The position numbers were made by a program, and so were the translations under genes. The notes beneath the pieces were generated by a model. The model worked only from the letters and a program-made list of their open reading frames with translations, ran no database searches and was not told where the DNA came from. This document shows positions 1 to 11,427 of a DNA stretch of 64,000 nt, piece by piece (within the stretch, counting starts at the first letter, position 1; each line of letters opens with the position of its first letter). The stretch comes from Primulina eburnea (taxonomy: Eukaryota > Streptophyta > Magnoliopsida > Lamiales > Gesneriaceae): assembly GCF_022965805.1 (NCBI RefSeq), contig NW_027331347.1, forward strand, positions 82,421 through 146,420, written 5' to 3'.

Positions 1-2158
1 CTAAGGGCTTGGGCTGGTCTAGGACGATGTTAGGCGTGGTATTGGGTCAATAAGGGTCGAGACGGGACAGTGGTTTAATAGTTGGAAAAGTCCTAGTTGG
101 GGTAGGAGTCCTAGATATGCAAGTAGTCTCACCCACACACACATGCAGATTTGGTCTCACTTTCCAGGCGAGTTTGAACGACTTAGGTGCTGGTACTTTG
201 GGATGCGCTTGGTCAGTAGAGTCCCTAGGTTGGTTGGCTAGGGATTGGCTCGAGGTGGCTCTGGCGTGGCTCGAGTAAATTAGGAGATGGCTCAGTGTGT
301 TCGAGTGAGGGTCATTATTTCAAAAATTAAAAGAAAAATTGAAGCCATGGGTCCACGAGTGTAGCTCATGACTTGAAAGGGTAGAATAAATAATAAAAAT
401 GTTATTTTTAAAATTTTGGATCAAAATAATGAGTTTTGAATTTATCCGGGATTTAACCGTCGCACGAAACGTTTATTAAAGAATTAATGGAAACGCCTAG
501 ATTTAAGCTTAGTAAAAATTATAAAAAATTGTATTTAAGCTCAAATAATTATTAAAATTCTAATTTTTTTAATCTAGAAATTTTATATTAAAGTTTGGTT
601 TAATTCGTGATTTAAAAGGCCTTAATATGTTTATTTAAAGATAAATTGTAAAGTCGTCGAATTAAGCTAAATAAAATATGAGAAAATTCATGTAAGCAAT
701 AATTATTTTAGAGAGGTTAGAGTCATTGAATTTAAGAAAATGTCAAAACGTGAAATTTTACGCCCAGGGGTAAAACGGTAATTTTACACCTAAAAATTAG
801 TAAACGTCCTGACAGTGTCCTGAATGCCGTTTTATATACTAATTTTATTATTTTAAATGTTTATGAATTTTATATGTTAAAATTTCAATTTTAAATGTTT
901 ATATATTTTTAATATGTTAAAAGGTTTATTTTAAATATTTATGGATATTGTGATTTTATGATGTAAAAATGTTTATTTTAATTTTTTATGATTTAATATG
1001 TTAAAACGGTTATCTTAAAATTTTACGGATTTTTAATATGTTAAATTATGATTTTTAAATGTTTATGGATTTTTTATGATTTAATATTGACATTTAAAAG
1101 ACATGTTGCATGATTGGTTTAAAAGAAAAACGATATTATATCCATGTTTTTTTAAGTAATGGAAATACGAATTGTTGAAGGACGTGAAAGGATTGTGAAT
1201 AAATACGATAATATGTTGGAAATATCGTGAGGGTTATGGTCCCAGTAGGAGCCCGAAGATCGTGTTTCTATGGATACGAATACGAATACGTTAAAATGTT
1301 AATACGTTAGCCAAAGTCAAGTTGACCGGTGAGAGTGTTGATGGTGTCCCCGCCACCCAGTACTGTGATTTTATAGATGGATCAATCGTCCAATACGAAT
1401 ACAAATACGAGTCACAATCATGATCTGTATTCAACAAACACGAATATGAATATGAATATGATGATATGAATATGTTGATATGAATATAGATACGAATATG
1501 AATATGTTTATGTTTATATGAAAATGTTTATGTTAAAGTTGATGCATCATTATGAAAATATTTTTATTTAAAGTTTTTGCATCATGAAAATGTTTACAAA
1601 AATGGTTATGATTAAAGTTATGCATCTTCATGCAAACGATATTTTAAGTTCATGTATTTTTCACTGTTGCATGTTATTTGTATATGTATTACTTGTTATC
1701 AAGATTATGGTGTGTTGAGTCTTTAGACTCACTAGATGTGATTGATGCAGATCATGATATTGATTATGAATATGATAATGGAGGTCTTGATGGTTGATTT
1801 TGCTAGACTGAAGGTGCACATAACCCGAGTACCGACGCTAGTTTTCCGCATTAGTTGATGATCTATGATTTTAAGATTATGTTAAGATATTTTATTACTT
1901 TTATTTATGTTTATGAATGGTTTCTGAGAGGTTATAGTATGAGCTATACTTTTCAAATAATGTTTTTAGGTTGACAAAATGTTTGTCGATTTTATGCTTT
2001 AAATTATTTCCTTTGGATTTTTAAATGTCTGTTGGTTGGGTTATTTTAAAAATGGTGTCAAGGTAATTTTCAAGCATATATTTGTATTTTGAATTATGGA
2101 GATTAAGGAGGAAAAAAATTTCTAGTACGTTTTAAGAAAACGAATAGCAGACGTTTCA
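1..2158 (+). mobile_element. Long gypsy-type LTR, left part outside the window
   Basis: AT-rich, non-coding sequence that matches the reverse complement of the solo LTR at 40189-43628 in several blocks: bases 421-590 correspond to about 41460-41640, and a 16 bp dyad (1716-1731) corresponds to 40516-40531. It ends at 2158 in GACGTTTCA, resembling the GACGTTACA end of that family. Immediately afterwards a copia reverse-transcriptase reading frame begins in mid-domain, so this LTR was inserted into that element. Family assignment (Tekay-like chromovirus) is inferred. The left end and its target duplication lie outside the window, so a solo LTR and the 3' LTR of a full element cannot be told apart. 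Confidence 0.6.
1716..1731. promoter_or_regulatory. Conserved 16 bp dyad TGAGTCTTTAGACTCA in LTR
   Basis: A nearly perfect inverted repeat (TGAGTC / GACTCA arms). The same dyad occurs at 40516-40531, 45294-45309 and 51294-51309 in otherwise diverged long LTRs. Its function is unknown. Confidence 0.5.
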
Positions 2159-2237
2159 AGTTTGACGGTATCTGAAAATTTAGAAATGCATCTTATGGAT
2201 GTTGTCACAGCTTACTTATACGGATCACTCGTTAGTA

Positions 2238-2270
<33 letters not shown>

Positions 2271-3480
2271 AAAATCCCTGAAGGATTTAAGATGCCTGAA
2301 GCATAAAGTTCGAAACCCAGATAATGTTATTTTGTGAAATTGCAAAGATCATTATATGGGTTAAAACAATCCAGTCGAATGTGGAATAATCGGCTAAGTG
2401 AACACTTAATGAAAAGGGATATTTAAACAATTCAATATGCCCTTGTGTTTTCATTAAGAAAACAATATCTGGAGGTATAATTATTGCTGTATATATTGAT
2501 GATTTAAACATCATTGGAACGAATAAGGAAATTCAAGAAGTTGTGCCGTACTTGAAGGAAGAATTTGAAATGAAGGACCTTGGAAAAACAAAGTATTGTC
2601 TGGGTTTGCAAATTGAACAAAAAGAATGTGAAATATTTGTTCACTAGTCAAATATACAGAAAAGGTCCTTAAACGTTTTAATATGGATAAATCAATCATT
2701 TGAGTACTCCAATTGTTTTTAGATCATTAAACATAGAAAAGGATTCATCTCGTTCATGTGAAGATGATGAAGTTATTCTTGGTTCAGAAGTATCATATCT
2801 AAGTGCTATTGGTGCCCTTATGTGTCTTGAAAATTGTACAAGACCTGATATATCTATTGCTGTAAATTTATTGGCAAGATTTGGCTCATATCCAACAAAG
2901 AGACACTGGAACGGAATTAAACATATATTCCGTTATCTACGAGGAACGAAAGACTTTGGACTTTTGTATTCAAAAGATACCAATCAAAGCATAATCGGTT
3001 ATGCTGATGCTGGGTATTTATCTGATCAATACAAGGCACGTTCTCAAACCGGATATGTATTTACTCGTGGAGGCACTGCAATTTCTTGGCGTTCACAGAA
3101 ACAAACACCTGTAACAACTTCATCAAATCACGCCGAGATTATTTCAATACATGAAGCAAGCCGTGAATGTGTGTAACTAAAATCAATGACCGAACATATC
3201 CAAATCTCATGTGGATTATCATTCGACAAGAAGCATGTGTTACTATATGAAGATAATGCTGCATGTGTTGCTCAAATGAAAGAATAAGGATACATAAATA
3301 GCAACAGAACTAAATATATTTCTCCTAAGTTCTTCTCATTGACCCAAGAGCTTGAAAAGAATAAAGATATTGATATTCGTTACATTCAATCAAGTAAAAA
3401 CTTATCAAATCTCTTCACAAAGATATTTCTTACGACAATATTCAGAAAGCATATATTAACATTGTGATGCATAATCTACG
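2159..3480 (+). pseudogene. Ty1/copia pol remnant (reverse transcriptase to RNase H)
   Basis: Degraded copia polyprotein with stops and frame breaks. It starts in mid-RT (SENLEMHLMDVVTAYLYG) directly after the LTR end at 2158. Next come SLYGLKQS, then YIDDLNIIG in place of the usual YVDD box (about 2490-2520). The best-preserved stretch is 2700-3176, with the copia RNase H signatures TRPDIS, YADAGY and SNHAEI. Further fragments, including YEDNAACVAQ and SNLFTKIF, continue to about 3480. Gag, protease and integrase are absent; they lie beyond the inserted LTR or were lost. It is non-functional because the frame is broken repeatedly. The family call is secure; the lineage is not assigned. Confidence 0.88.
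2238..2265. repeat. (AT)n microsatellite inside the copia RT frame
   Basis: About 28 bp of pure AT, located where copia RT genes usually encode an Ile-Tyr-Met stretch just before KIPEGF. The normal codons there are themselves AT-rich and may have seeded the expansion. Confidence 0.9.
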
Positions 3481-3647
3481 AAATTTGTGAAGAATCATTT
3501 GTGTTAACATGAGGGGAAGTTTACATGACTGTACTCTTTTTCCCTTACTATGGTTTTTATCCCAATGAGTTTTTCCTAGTAAGGTTTTTAACGAGACAGT
3601 ATAAAAACACGTAATGAAGACAATCATTTTATCATGATCATCATCAC

Positions 3648-3661
3648 AAGGGCGAGGGGGG
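3648..3661 (+). other. Polypurine tract of the decayed copia element
   Basis: The purine-rich run AAGGGCGAGGGGGG lies directly before TGTTGAAAAT, the start of the 3' LTR. This is the usual plus-strand primer position in LTR retrotransposons. Confidence 0.75.
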
Positions 3662-4150
3662 TGTTGAAAATAAGAATGTTGAATAATGAAATAAAAAGTT
3701 GAATGTTGAAAATAAGAGTTGTAAATATTGAAAATTAGTGTGTGATGATGTATGTAATGATGAATTTATTTTTGGATTATTTTCAAAGAAATTCTATAAA
3801 TAGATCTCTCAATTTGTGAAGAAAATCCCAATTGAGTAGAGAGAATTTTATAAAGTGTAGTTTGATATATTTTGTGAGTTTGAGATTTTGACTTTTTTAC
3901 CGTAAATTTTTACTTTTAATAGTTTTCAATTATTGGCTTGGAAGTTATTTAACTTATCCTAGTTATTTCTCGGACTATAAAATGAGTTTTGTAGTCTTGA
4001 TTGAATTCATAGAAATTCAAACAGGCAGAGATTAGAAAGTGATAGGATCAGGGAACAAATTGAGAGAGAATTATTTTAACTCTTGAAATTGAATGACTGA
4101 AACTTATTCTAGAAATTTTCTGCATGTGTTTCTGCTACAATCTTTCAATC
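3662..4150 (+). mobile_element. 3' LTR of the decayed copia element, right end uncertain
   Basis: It begins with TG directly after the polypurine tract and contains a TATA box (TATAAATA, 3795-3802) followed by a plausible start region. The 5' LTR is not in the window, so the right end cannot be fixed by comparison. Ends anywhere from about 3930 to 4150 would fit a TG...CA structure. Confidence 0.6.
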
Positions 4151-4182
4151 CCCCACTCTTATCACATCTATAATTCAACTAT

Positions 4183-4358
4183 TTCCGTTGCCAATTTTAT
4201 TAGGTTTTAAATCATTGGATTTGGATTCTCCAAAAAGAGATATGATATTAAATGCATTTCTTAAAATATATTCCGTTGCCAATTTTATTAGGTTTTAAAT
4301 CATTGGATTTGGATTCTCCAAAAAGAGATATGATATTAAATGCATTTCTTAAAATATA
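4183..4358. repeat. Tandem duplication, 88 bp x 2
   Basis: 4183-4270 and 4271-4358 appear identical base for base, each starting TTCCGTTGCC and ending TTAAAATATA. Perfect identity suggests a recent duplication. No gene is seen here. Confidence 0.95.
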
Positions 4359-4922
4359 TATATTTATAATATACCTCGTAATCATATCATAATTCACATA
4401 TGTTTGTGTATTCTTACATGTTCGAAAGGTACATAAAAATAAATGCGATATTGCAATTGCCAATGACCTCAAAAGAAATGTATGTTACAAAATGAGCCAC
4501 CAAGAAAATACATCTCTAACAAGTTAAAGGTTAAATAAAAGCCAATTACAAGAAGAAAAAAACGAGTCAAAGTCCATGTTAATCAGAAAATATCTAAAAT
4601 TTTAACGATCAAATGATGAACCAAACGACCAAACCCTATTACAATTTTATATGACATTTTTCATATTTTCTATTATATTATTTATTTATATAAAGTTATA
4701 TGAAAATAGAAAGCACAAGTATAATATAAGATAGATACCTCACAAATCACACAACCTCTCGAATGAAGAAACTAGTTTTCTGTTTCTTTTTCAAGTCTCC
4801 CCTTCTCAAATATAAGCAAATTCACTTGTAACGGAGGATTCTTTTATTATATATGAGGAAAACATCTCCAACTCTCTTTCAGTCGCAATTTCATTTTGGA
4901 AGATACTATAGTGATCTTTCAA
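4359..4922. other. AT-rich interval, no feature recognised
   Basis: No coding frame or repeat structure is supported. It ends at the left border of the large Tat element. The five bases before that border (TTCAA) are not repeated after the element's right end at 38785. Confidence 0.5.
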
Positions 4923-4996
4923 TGGTGATACTCTCATAAGAGTTCGGGTCATAGATGATACGGGAAATTAAATAGATAACCCAAATCAGGGTCAAT

Positions 4997-6865
4997 TGTT
5001 AGAGTAGATGCCCTGCAAGCCAACTGTTGGCTAGAGATTTTATTGACTCAAGTTTAATAAACAATCTTTATTTTAATATAATTCATTATTTCATTGTTTG
5101 TTATATCTTTATCTGTATACCCATGTTATCAAAAATAGATAAAAACCTTGATTATACTTTAATACAAATGAATCGTAATTCGATGTTCAAACTCATTTGT
5201 AAACACTGTATGATCTAAATTCGTTCCTAGTCGATTCAGCCGCCTAAAACATGGATAAATGTCGCTTGAGCTCGAGAGTAGCATATGTGATATTGTGTAC
5301 TGCGTTTCTTGGTAAGGGCATAGAGATGTCCAAACATACAGATGGGTAGTCATATGATGATTATACCAAACAACCCTCCATCGGACTTTCCAAGTGGTTA
5401 TCATTCATCAAGAGGATAAATCTGTGATTATGATTGTACACCATTAGGCCTTATGACCCGAGAAAATACTGAGGCTCTATATGCTAGGGCAGTGTTTTGA
5501 CTAGTTTACCTGATCCAAGAGAGTCATCAGGTGGCGAGGTTAGATACAGTTGCGACACATATAGGAGCCAGTACATTGTAGTCGGGGATTCATCGCTCAC
5601 CCATGAGTGTGGATATCCTATGTGATCTGATGAAATAATAGTGCATGAAAACTCTGGTCAAAGTATGAGATGTACAATGGAGAAGGATTTCTCCAATGGT
5701 ACATGCGATGCCACTATTTATATGTATCACATAATTATCAAATTATTATGCAACCCTCGATGAACCAATGGTTGCAGATTCGATCCCTGAACCATTGAGG
5801 GTAACAAAGAGTTGTGAACCCACGGCTAGCTGTATCCCTGAACATTGAGGGCTATACAAGTACTGGATCATTTGTCCCATTGAGAGAATAAATTAAAGGA
5901 GTTGAATTTATATTATGATATAGTAAATTCAAGGAGTTGGATTTATGATAATTAAATTTTGATAAAATAAAACTTTTATAAGATAGTAAATTCAAGAAGT
6001 TGATTTTATGAATTTATAAAATTTGGAGAAAATAAATTCAAGGAATTGAATTTATAAATTTTGATAATTTAATTTATTAAACTCAAAAGTTGGGTTTATT
6101 AAATATTAAATTTTGGAGGTGATAAATTCAAGGAGTTGAATTTATAATTTAAATATTAAATTCAAAATTTGAATTTATAATTGATTTAATTTATTAAACT
6201 CAAAAGTTGAGTTTATTAAATATTAAATTAAATATAGTGAGAAGTGTGTTTAATGGGCTTGTAATAGTACAAGTCCAACATACTAAATAACTAAAGTTTT
6301 AATGGACTTTGATTAATTAATTAAACTAGTTGAACTAGTCCAATTAATTAATAAAGCTCATTAATGTTAATTATATAGGCCCAATTATTATATTATGGTA
6401 ATTAGGTCATGGAGGTTCTATTTAAGTAAGAGACTTAACCCTAGCCTCCATAACACATTGGAATTTTCAAAATTCTTTCTCCTCCTCCTCTCCAAATTTT
6501 GGCCACTTCTCTTGGGAGAAAAGTTTGAGCCATCTCTCATACTTTGATCTCCAACGTTAAAACTTCTTCAAAATTTTCTAGTGCAATTTGGAAGAGGATC
6601 AACTCTTCTAGTCGTGGACCTGATTAGAAGAATAAAGAAATGATTATGAAGATCGTTCGTAGGAATTCATCAAGAGCTAGATCCACCTATACCGGATTAG
6701 TTGGAGCCAAGTGATTTAATTCACCAAAGGTATAAAAGTTTTAAACATCCTATGTATGTTTAATTTATAAAATCATACGAATGCTCAAACATATATTTTG
6801 ATTGTCAAAATAAAAATTTTAAAAATTTCGCTGTGTTTGGACACGTAGAAAACCGAGATCCAACA
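4997..6865 (+). mobile_element. Solo LTR, 1869 bp, copia type (Angela-like?)
   Basis: Starts TGTTAGAG, ends CCAACA, and is flanked by TCAAT at 4992-4996 and 6866-6870. Removing it restores continuity with the 3' LTR of the host element. It has no coding capacity; the interior (5880-6400) is very AT-rich with repeated AAATTCAAGGAGTTGAATTT-like phrases. Its length and starting words resemble the long LTRs of Angela/Tork-lineage copia elements, but that is recollection of family style, not a search. Confidence 0.88.
5880..6240. repeat. Degenerate short repeats in the solo LTR
   Basis: Phrases such as AAATTCAAGGAGTTGAATTT and TTTATTAAACTCAAAAGTTG recur several times in diverged form. They are imperfect and have no fixed period. 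Confidence 0.6.
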
Positions 6866-7514
6866 TCAATATGCAAGATGGATTCTTCAGAAGTCGGGCA
6901 GATGGATGCTCGAGACATTTTCTCCTCAGGCTACCAGTAGCCCGGGTTCTCATACAAGTTCCCAGGAGGCTTTCTACCCGGGCTACCTCAGAATCAACAC
7001 TTCACTCGAGTGCAGCGGTATGGAGCACCTTATGTTTGACCATCATTACTGTCAGAACCACATGGGTTGGCGTGTCAGAACAACTTGTTAGATGCAGGGT
7101 ATGCGCAACCATAAAACCCTAAATAGCAGGTGGACACTAAAAACAAGGTAATCATGATATTTCCTTCTATAAATAACAGGTATGTGTTTCATTTTAGAGA
7201 TAAGGGATTTTGGAGCGTTTAACGTATATTCATTCACATATACAGCCAATTTATCCTTCACCTACACCTGCTGACTTAAGCATCGGAGTGGCCACGCCGG
7301 ACACCTCTCCGGCGCCCATTCACGAGTTAATTTCTTTGTTTGCAGGTTACAGCTGAAGCCATATTACAGAGATATCTCTTTATCACAGATATATTCTCCC
7401 TTGCTCATTTTTCCTTCATAGAAGTCTTATCAGATCCGGCGAATTGTCCCGATCCAACTCACCCAATTCGTCCAGATCATTTCATCTGTGGGAAATTGAG
7501 CTCAAGATGAAGAC

Positions 7515-8265
7515 ATGGCTCCTACAAGAAGGACAGATCGAGATACTTCCCGTGTTCCTGGAGATGATGCACTTATCTCCAGACAAGGTGGTCCTTCGTC
7601 CGCAGGACCTCCACCTATTATTACTTTGTCCCCGAAGTATTTGGCTCGAATTATATCCAATGTAGTGGGAAAAGCCGTAGCAAGTAGGGCCCCTTCTCAT
7701 CATGCTACCCAACCTGAAGGAGAGCACGAGCGAAAGCAGGAGGTGAGAGAGGAGGAAGTGAGGACGGAGGAGAGGGAGTCTAGCGCCGGTTCTTAGTCTC
7801 TTACTGTGGCTGAGGAGTTGGAGGAATTGAGACAGAAGATGAGAATTTTGGAGGGAGAAATGGAGAGTCGGAATCATTTTCGGGTAATCGCTAAATGATG
7901 CACATTTGTTGATGCTACCGGGCATTTTAAATATGCAAAAATCAGGGACTATGATGGCAGTGCTGACCCTTAGGAACATTTAGCCCGGTTTGAGAACATG
8001 GTCATGCTGCTTTGCTATGGGGATCGAATTAAGTGTAAGGTGTTCCTAACTACTTTGGTGGACTTGGCCCAAAGATGGTTCGAAGGATTATCTCCTCAGA
8101 GCATACAATCTTTCGAAGATTTTCAAAAGTTATTTTTACATCATTTTAGCAGCAATAAGAAGTATAAGAGAATTGTTTTCAGTCTTTTTGAAGTAAAGCA
8201 GATCCTGAAAGATATTTTGAGGGCTTACATCCAAAGATTCAATCTAGTTGTTTTGGATGTCTCCT
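7515..8265 (+). pseudogene. Tat gag, N-terminal part, interrupted at 8265
   Basis: A single reading frame from the ATG at 7515 encodes a charged N-terminus and then the retrotransposon gag core (AQRWFEGLSPQSIQSFEDF, about residues 175-195). Gag forms the particle that packages element RNA. The frame holds three stops before 8265: TAG at 7794, TGA near 7896 and TAG near 7971. At least the third fits a CAG to TAG change, since the context DP-stop-EHLARF normally carries Gln. The frame resumes after the Athila-type insertion at 20371, with one copy of CTCCT serving as both junctions. The start ATG lies about 30 bp after the LTR end. Confidence 0.85.
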
Positions 8266-9704
8266 TGTTGCGTGTTTTCACTACCGCAAGTATACGGTGT
8301 CAAGTTTTAGTACTGTATGAGTACAGATATCGATCCCACGAGGAGTAATTATTCAAAGTTGTATATTAATTACCATAATTGACACAGCTCAACTTTATTT
8401 AGACAAATCGAATGGTTGGCTTGTAATCATTTCAAATAAAATAGCAATTACTGTAATTCTAGCATGCAGCAGACAATTCACTGAGAAAATAAGTCTAGAG
8501 ATATGATTTCGTCAAGTCTCCCCTATGCTAAATTAACATTGATCAACATTCAATTAAATTGCACCATGTGTATTAACCAAGAACTCTCAATATTTTCTAT
8601 TCCCTCTGTCGAGTGATAAATAGAAATGTACTACCTATTACTGATTTTAATATGTCTATTCAAAATCACGTAACACGTAATAAATGTAAACAAGGTTATT
8701 TTATGGATTCGTCAGAGTTATACGTCTTGTGCACGTTATAAATTTCTAACGATGTGATTTCTTCTGTCCTAATTTCGATCCCCTCCGTCGAGTGTTAGAT
8801 TTCAATTATGTAATCAATCGAATTATGGCCAGTAATTCAAAAGCATTAAGAACAAGAAATCACACATAAACACGATGAAATAATTCAATGAAAATTCAAA
8901 TCGTCGTTCACATAGGTTCAACCACGACTACATCAATCTCTAGAAAATAAAATTAGTTCATGCTCGAGTTTAAATCACCACAAAACCTGTTTGTAATCAT
9001 TAAAAACATAAAAGTAAGAAACCGAATTAAGAACGTGTAGGCGAGGGATGGAAGAGCTTCTCCGTGTCCGGATTCAACGTCTTCTATCTCCGTTCTTCGC
9101 GTCCCGTGCTCCGCGCGCTCTCACTTTTTCTCCTTTCTTTCGAGTAGTGTGACGGCTGTCGTAAAAATATTTCCGACCCCTTTTTGAATCAACGCCGAAC
9201 CCTTTTTATTTCTGGAAATCGCGCCGCGCGCATATGCGCGGCACAAACTCGCGCATATGCGCGGGTGCTTCGGGTGCTGGTCTTCTTGCGCGTATATGCG
9301 CGCCATAAGCGGCGCATATGCGCGTCGCTCTCGGGTTGTCATCTGTTCTTTCTCGCGCACATGCTCGCCTTGAGTGGCACATATGCGCTGAACTCTCTGT
9401 ATGGGTCGCGCATATGCGCGGATTTTGGGGCGCATATGCGCCGCTCTCTCTGCCAGTTGTGCGCATGTGCGCGGGAATATGTCGCGCATGTGCGCGGATC
9501 TTTCAACATTCCACCCTTCGGAGTATTGCTCACACTTCTTCTCCTAGGCGCCATTTTAGCTCGTTTTCACGCACATGTTGTATCCGCACCTAGATTCCTG
9601 CAATCACACCAAAAACAACAAATGCGCGTAATTCTGCCCAAAAAAGACTAACAATCTATATTAAAAATATAGGAATAATTTAAGTGCATAAAATGCACTT
9701 ATCA
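8266..9704 (-). mobile_element. 3' LTR of the Athila-type element
   Basis: On the minus strand it runs TGATAAGTGC...ACGCAACA. It matches 18930-20365 nearly throughout. On that strand it contains the palindrome array (U3 region), then an AATAAAAAGG TATA-like box around 9199-9212. Confidence 0.95.
9225..9497. repeat. Array of ten GCGCATATGCGC palindromes (3' LTR)
   Basis: The core hexamers (CATATG or one-base variants) start at 9231, 9254, 9293, 9315, 9358, 9380, 9411, 9433, 9464 and 9487. They fall into five doublets with internal steps of 22-23 bp and between-doublet steps of 39, 43, 31 and 31 bp. Most cores are flanked by GCG/CGC, making 12-14 bp perfect palindromes. Apparent ORFs on both strands here are by-products of the repeat (they read AYAR and AHMR over and over). 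Confidence 0.93.
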
Positions 9705-9717
9705 AATCCCCCCAAAC
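9705..9717 (-). other. Polypurine tract of the Athila-type element
   Basis: On the minus strand it reads GTTTGGGGGGATT, directly before the TG of the 3' LTR. This is the standard position for plus-strand priming. Confidence 0.85.
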
Positions 9718-11427
9718 TTAAACTTTTGCTAGTCCCGAGCAAAAAGAAAGCTAAAAATAAATAAAACATTAACTAGACTAAACTAAACTAAATGAACAAG
9801 AATTGTGAAATAAAAGGATAACCTCTGGCCTCAGAGATTACAATTTCCATGATATTAAATCAAACACATGCCAAATTACTCAAAGTTCACGTGCGTGTGT
9901 GTTCTGCTATTCTCGTTTACCCACTCCAACTGCCAAGATAAGTTCATAGCTGTTCATCTCATAAAATTCTGGACTCCTTGACACATATGTAATTAGCAAA
10001 ATCATTGAAGCACACATTTACCTTCACAAATCAACAGGACTTATAAGGTAACATTTGGCTAAACAAAGTGGTATTATGAAGACAACAATTAACCAAATAA
10101 ATCCAAAATCATGAGATGCACACATGTACAAAACAAATTCTGTGTCTATCGACGGCATTTTTCAAGTGTCCATAAGCTTAACTTTGACAACTCTTCTCCA
10201 CTAGTATATTGGGTACGCGTGACTCGGTTAATAGGTCTTTTAAGCTTATAACGTTAGGCTATGGCTAATGGCTTCAAATGAAGGTAGGGAGTCAAAAGTG
10301 AGAGAAAACAAACAAATTCATTTTTCAATACGCGTCTCCTTCCTTTTGTTTCACTTCCACTTGCCTTGCCACAACAGTTTCATCATTTTGTCCTCTTTTT
10401 ACATCACATGTCATACTCTTTTCCTCTTTATTCAACTTCTCCAATTTTTTTTTTTCACCTTTTCAAGATATTCTTATATGCACACAAGGGAGAAGAACTT
10501 TTGTAGTGATACACATGTTCGTTTTCTCTCAGTTTTCGGTAGGCACTAGTGTATATGCTCAAAAGTTGGTAGTTGACGTAGGAGTTTAGAATTGATACGA
10601 ATGGGGGCTTTTGTGTGCCTTGGCACACTCCATTCGATTTTCATTAAGCTCAAACATGGGACACTAGGGCATAATATGATGTTATGGGTAGGCTCGAAAG
10701 GCTCAAACGTTCCAAAAATAGCCTAAATCATCCCTAAGTCACACAATACCCGTATCTCGCCTCGAAGAGTGCCAAGCCAAGTTCTAGACTACTTTCAATT
10801 AACCAATCAACAAACACAGACAGATCATGTTTTCGGGTATTCAAACAGAACAAATCACATCTCATTCTCATTTAAGCTCAAAGGGCTAACAATCGACAAA
10901 TTATTCAAGGAAAACAGGCCCAACATACATCAAAGACTGCCTGAATCATTTTTGTGTTAGTGAACATGCAATTCAACAACAAGTAATCAACATCCAGGTT
11001 TTGGAGTCCATTCATTCATTTCAAATCACAACCACATGAACACTCTCTCGACATCGTGTGTATCAACAATCATAGCAATCGTGAGTCAATGTGTAAACAG
11101 TTAAGTAAAGATTGCATGCATTTGGATTCGTAATCAAGGAATAGCATGAATTTCGGGTCAACTCTCATCATTGTTTGGTTATCACCTAAATTCCACAACT
11201 CTAAAAAAAACAATTCACGACTACGAAAATAAAAATAACGACTGAATTAATTTTTTTTTCAAATTAAATAAACATAAAAAAATAACAAAGCAAATAACAT
11301 CAAAGCAACAAATCAACTCTCAGATCAAATAATCAAATCACCCCCCCCCCCCCAAACTTAAAATATGCATTGTCCTCAATGTATAAACAAGAAAGAAATG
11401 GGACATACATACCTCACACGGCGAGCG
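9718..11427 (-). other. Long 3' untranslated part of the Athila-type element
   Basis: 1.7 kb between the env-like ORF and the polypurine tract. Open frames on the plus strand, such as 10268-10549, are low-complexity and show no family resemblance. Near its upstream end a second C-run followed by CAAACTTAAA (11341-11361) echoes the sequence at the true polypurine tract. Confidence 0.6.
11341..11361 (-). other. Second polypurine-tract-like run inside the Athila-type element
   Basis: On the minus strand it reads TTTAAGTTTG followed by a long G-run, closely matching TTAAGTTTGGGGGG at the true polypurine tract (9705-9719). It lies 67 bp downstream of the env-like ORF stop. It could be an internal second-strand primer or just a degenerate copy. 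Confidence 0.45.

Larger units (their letters stand above)
4923..7484 (+). mobile_element. 5' LTR of the Tat element, split by a solo LTR
   Basis: The segments 4923-4996 and 6871-7484 together match the 3' LTR at 38099-38785, including shared stretches such as CACTTCACTCGAGTGCAG and ACATATACAGCCAATTT. The break falls exactly at the TCAAT target duplication of the inserted LTR. The LTR end was set at 7484 by comparison with the 3' copy. Confidence 0.87.

Noticed and set aside
7482..7979. 165-codon minus-strand ORF opposite Tat gag
   Set aside because: Shadow of the gag frame; gag motifs are on the plus strand.
9121..9651. Overlapping ORFs of 70-155 codons on both strands in the palindrome arrays (also at 13.0-13.4, 19.8-20.3 and 58.7-59.1 kb)
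   Set aside because: They all translate the same repeated palindrome and overlap in many frames; palindromes keep both strands open. No protein family is recognisable.
10268..10549. 93-codon plus-strand ORF in the Athila-type 3' region
   Set aside because: Phe/His-rich low-complexity translation, antisense to the element and without any recognisable motif.
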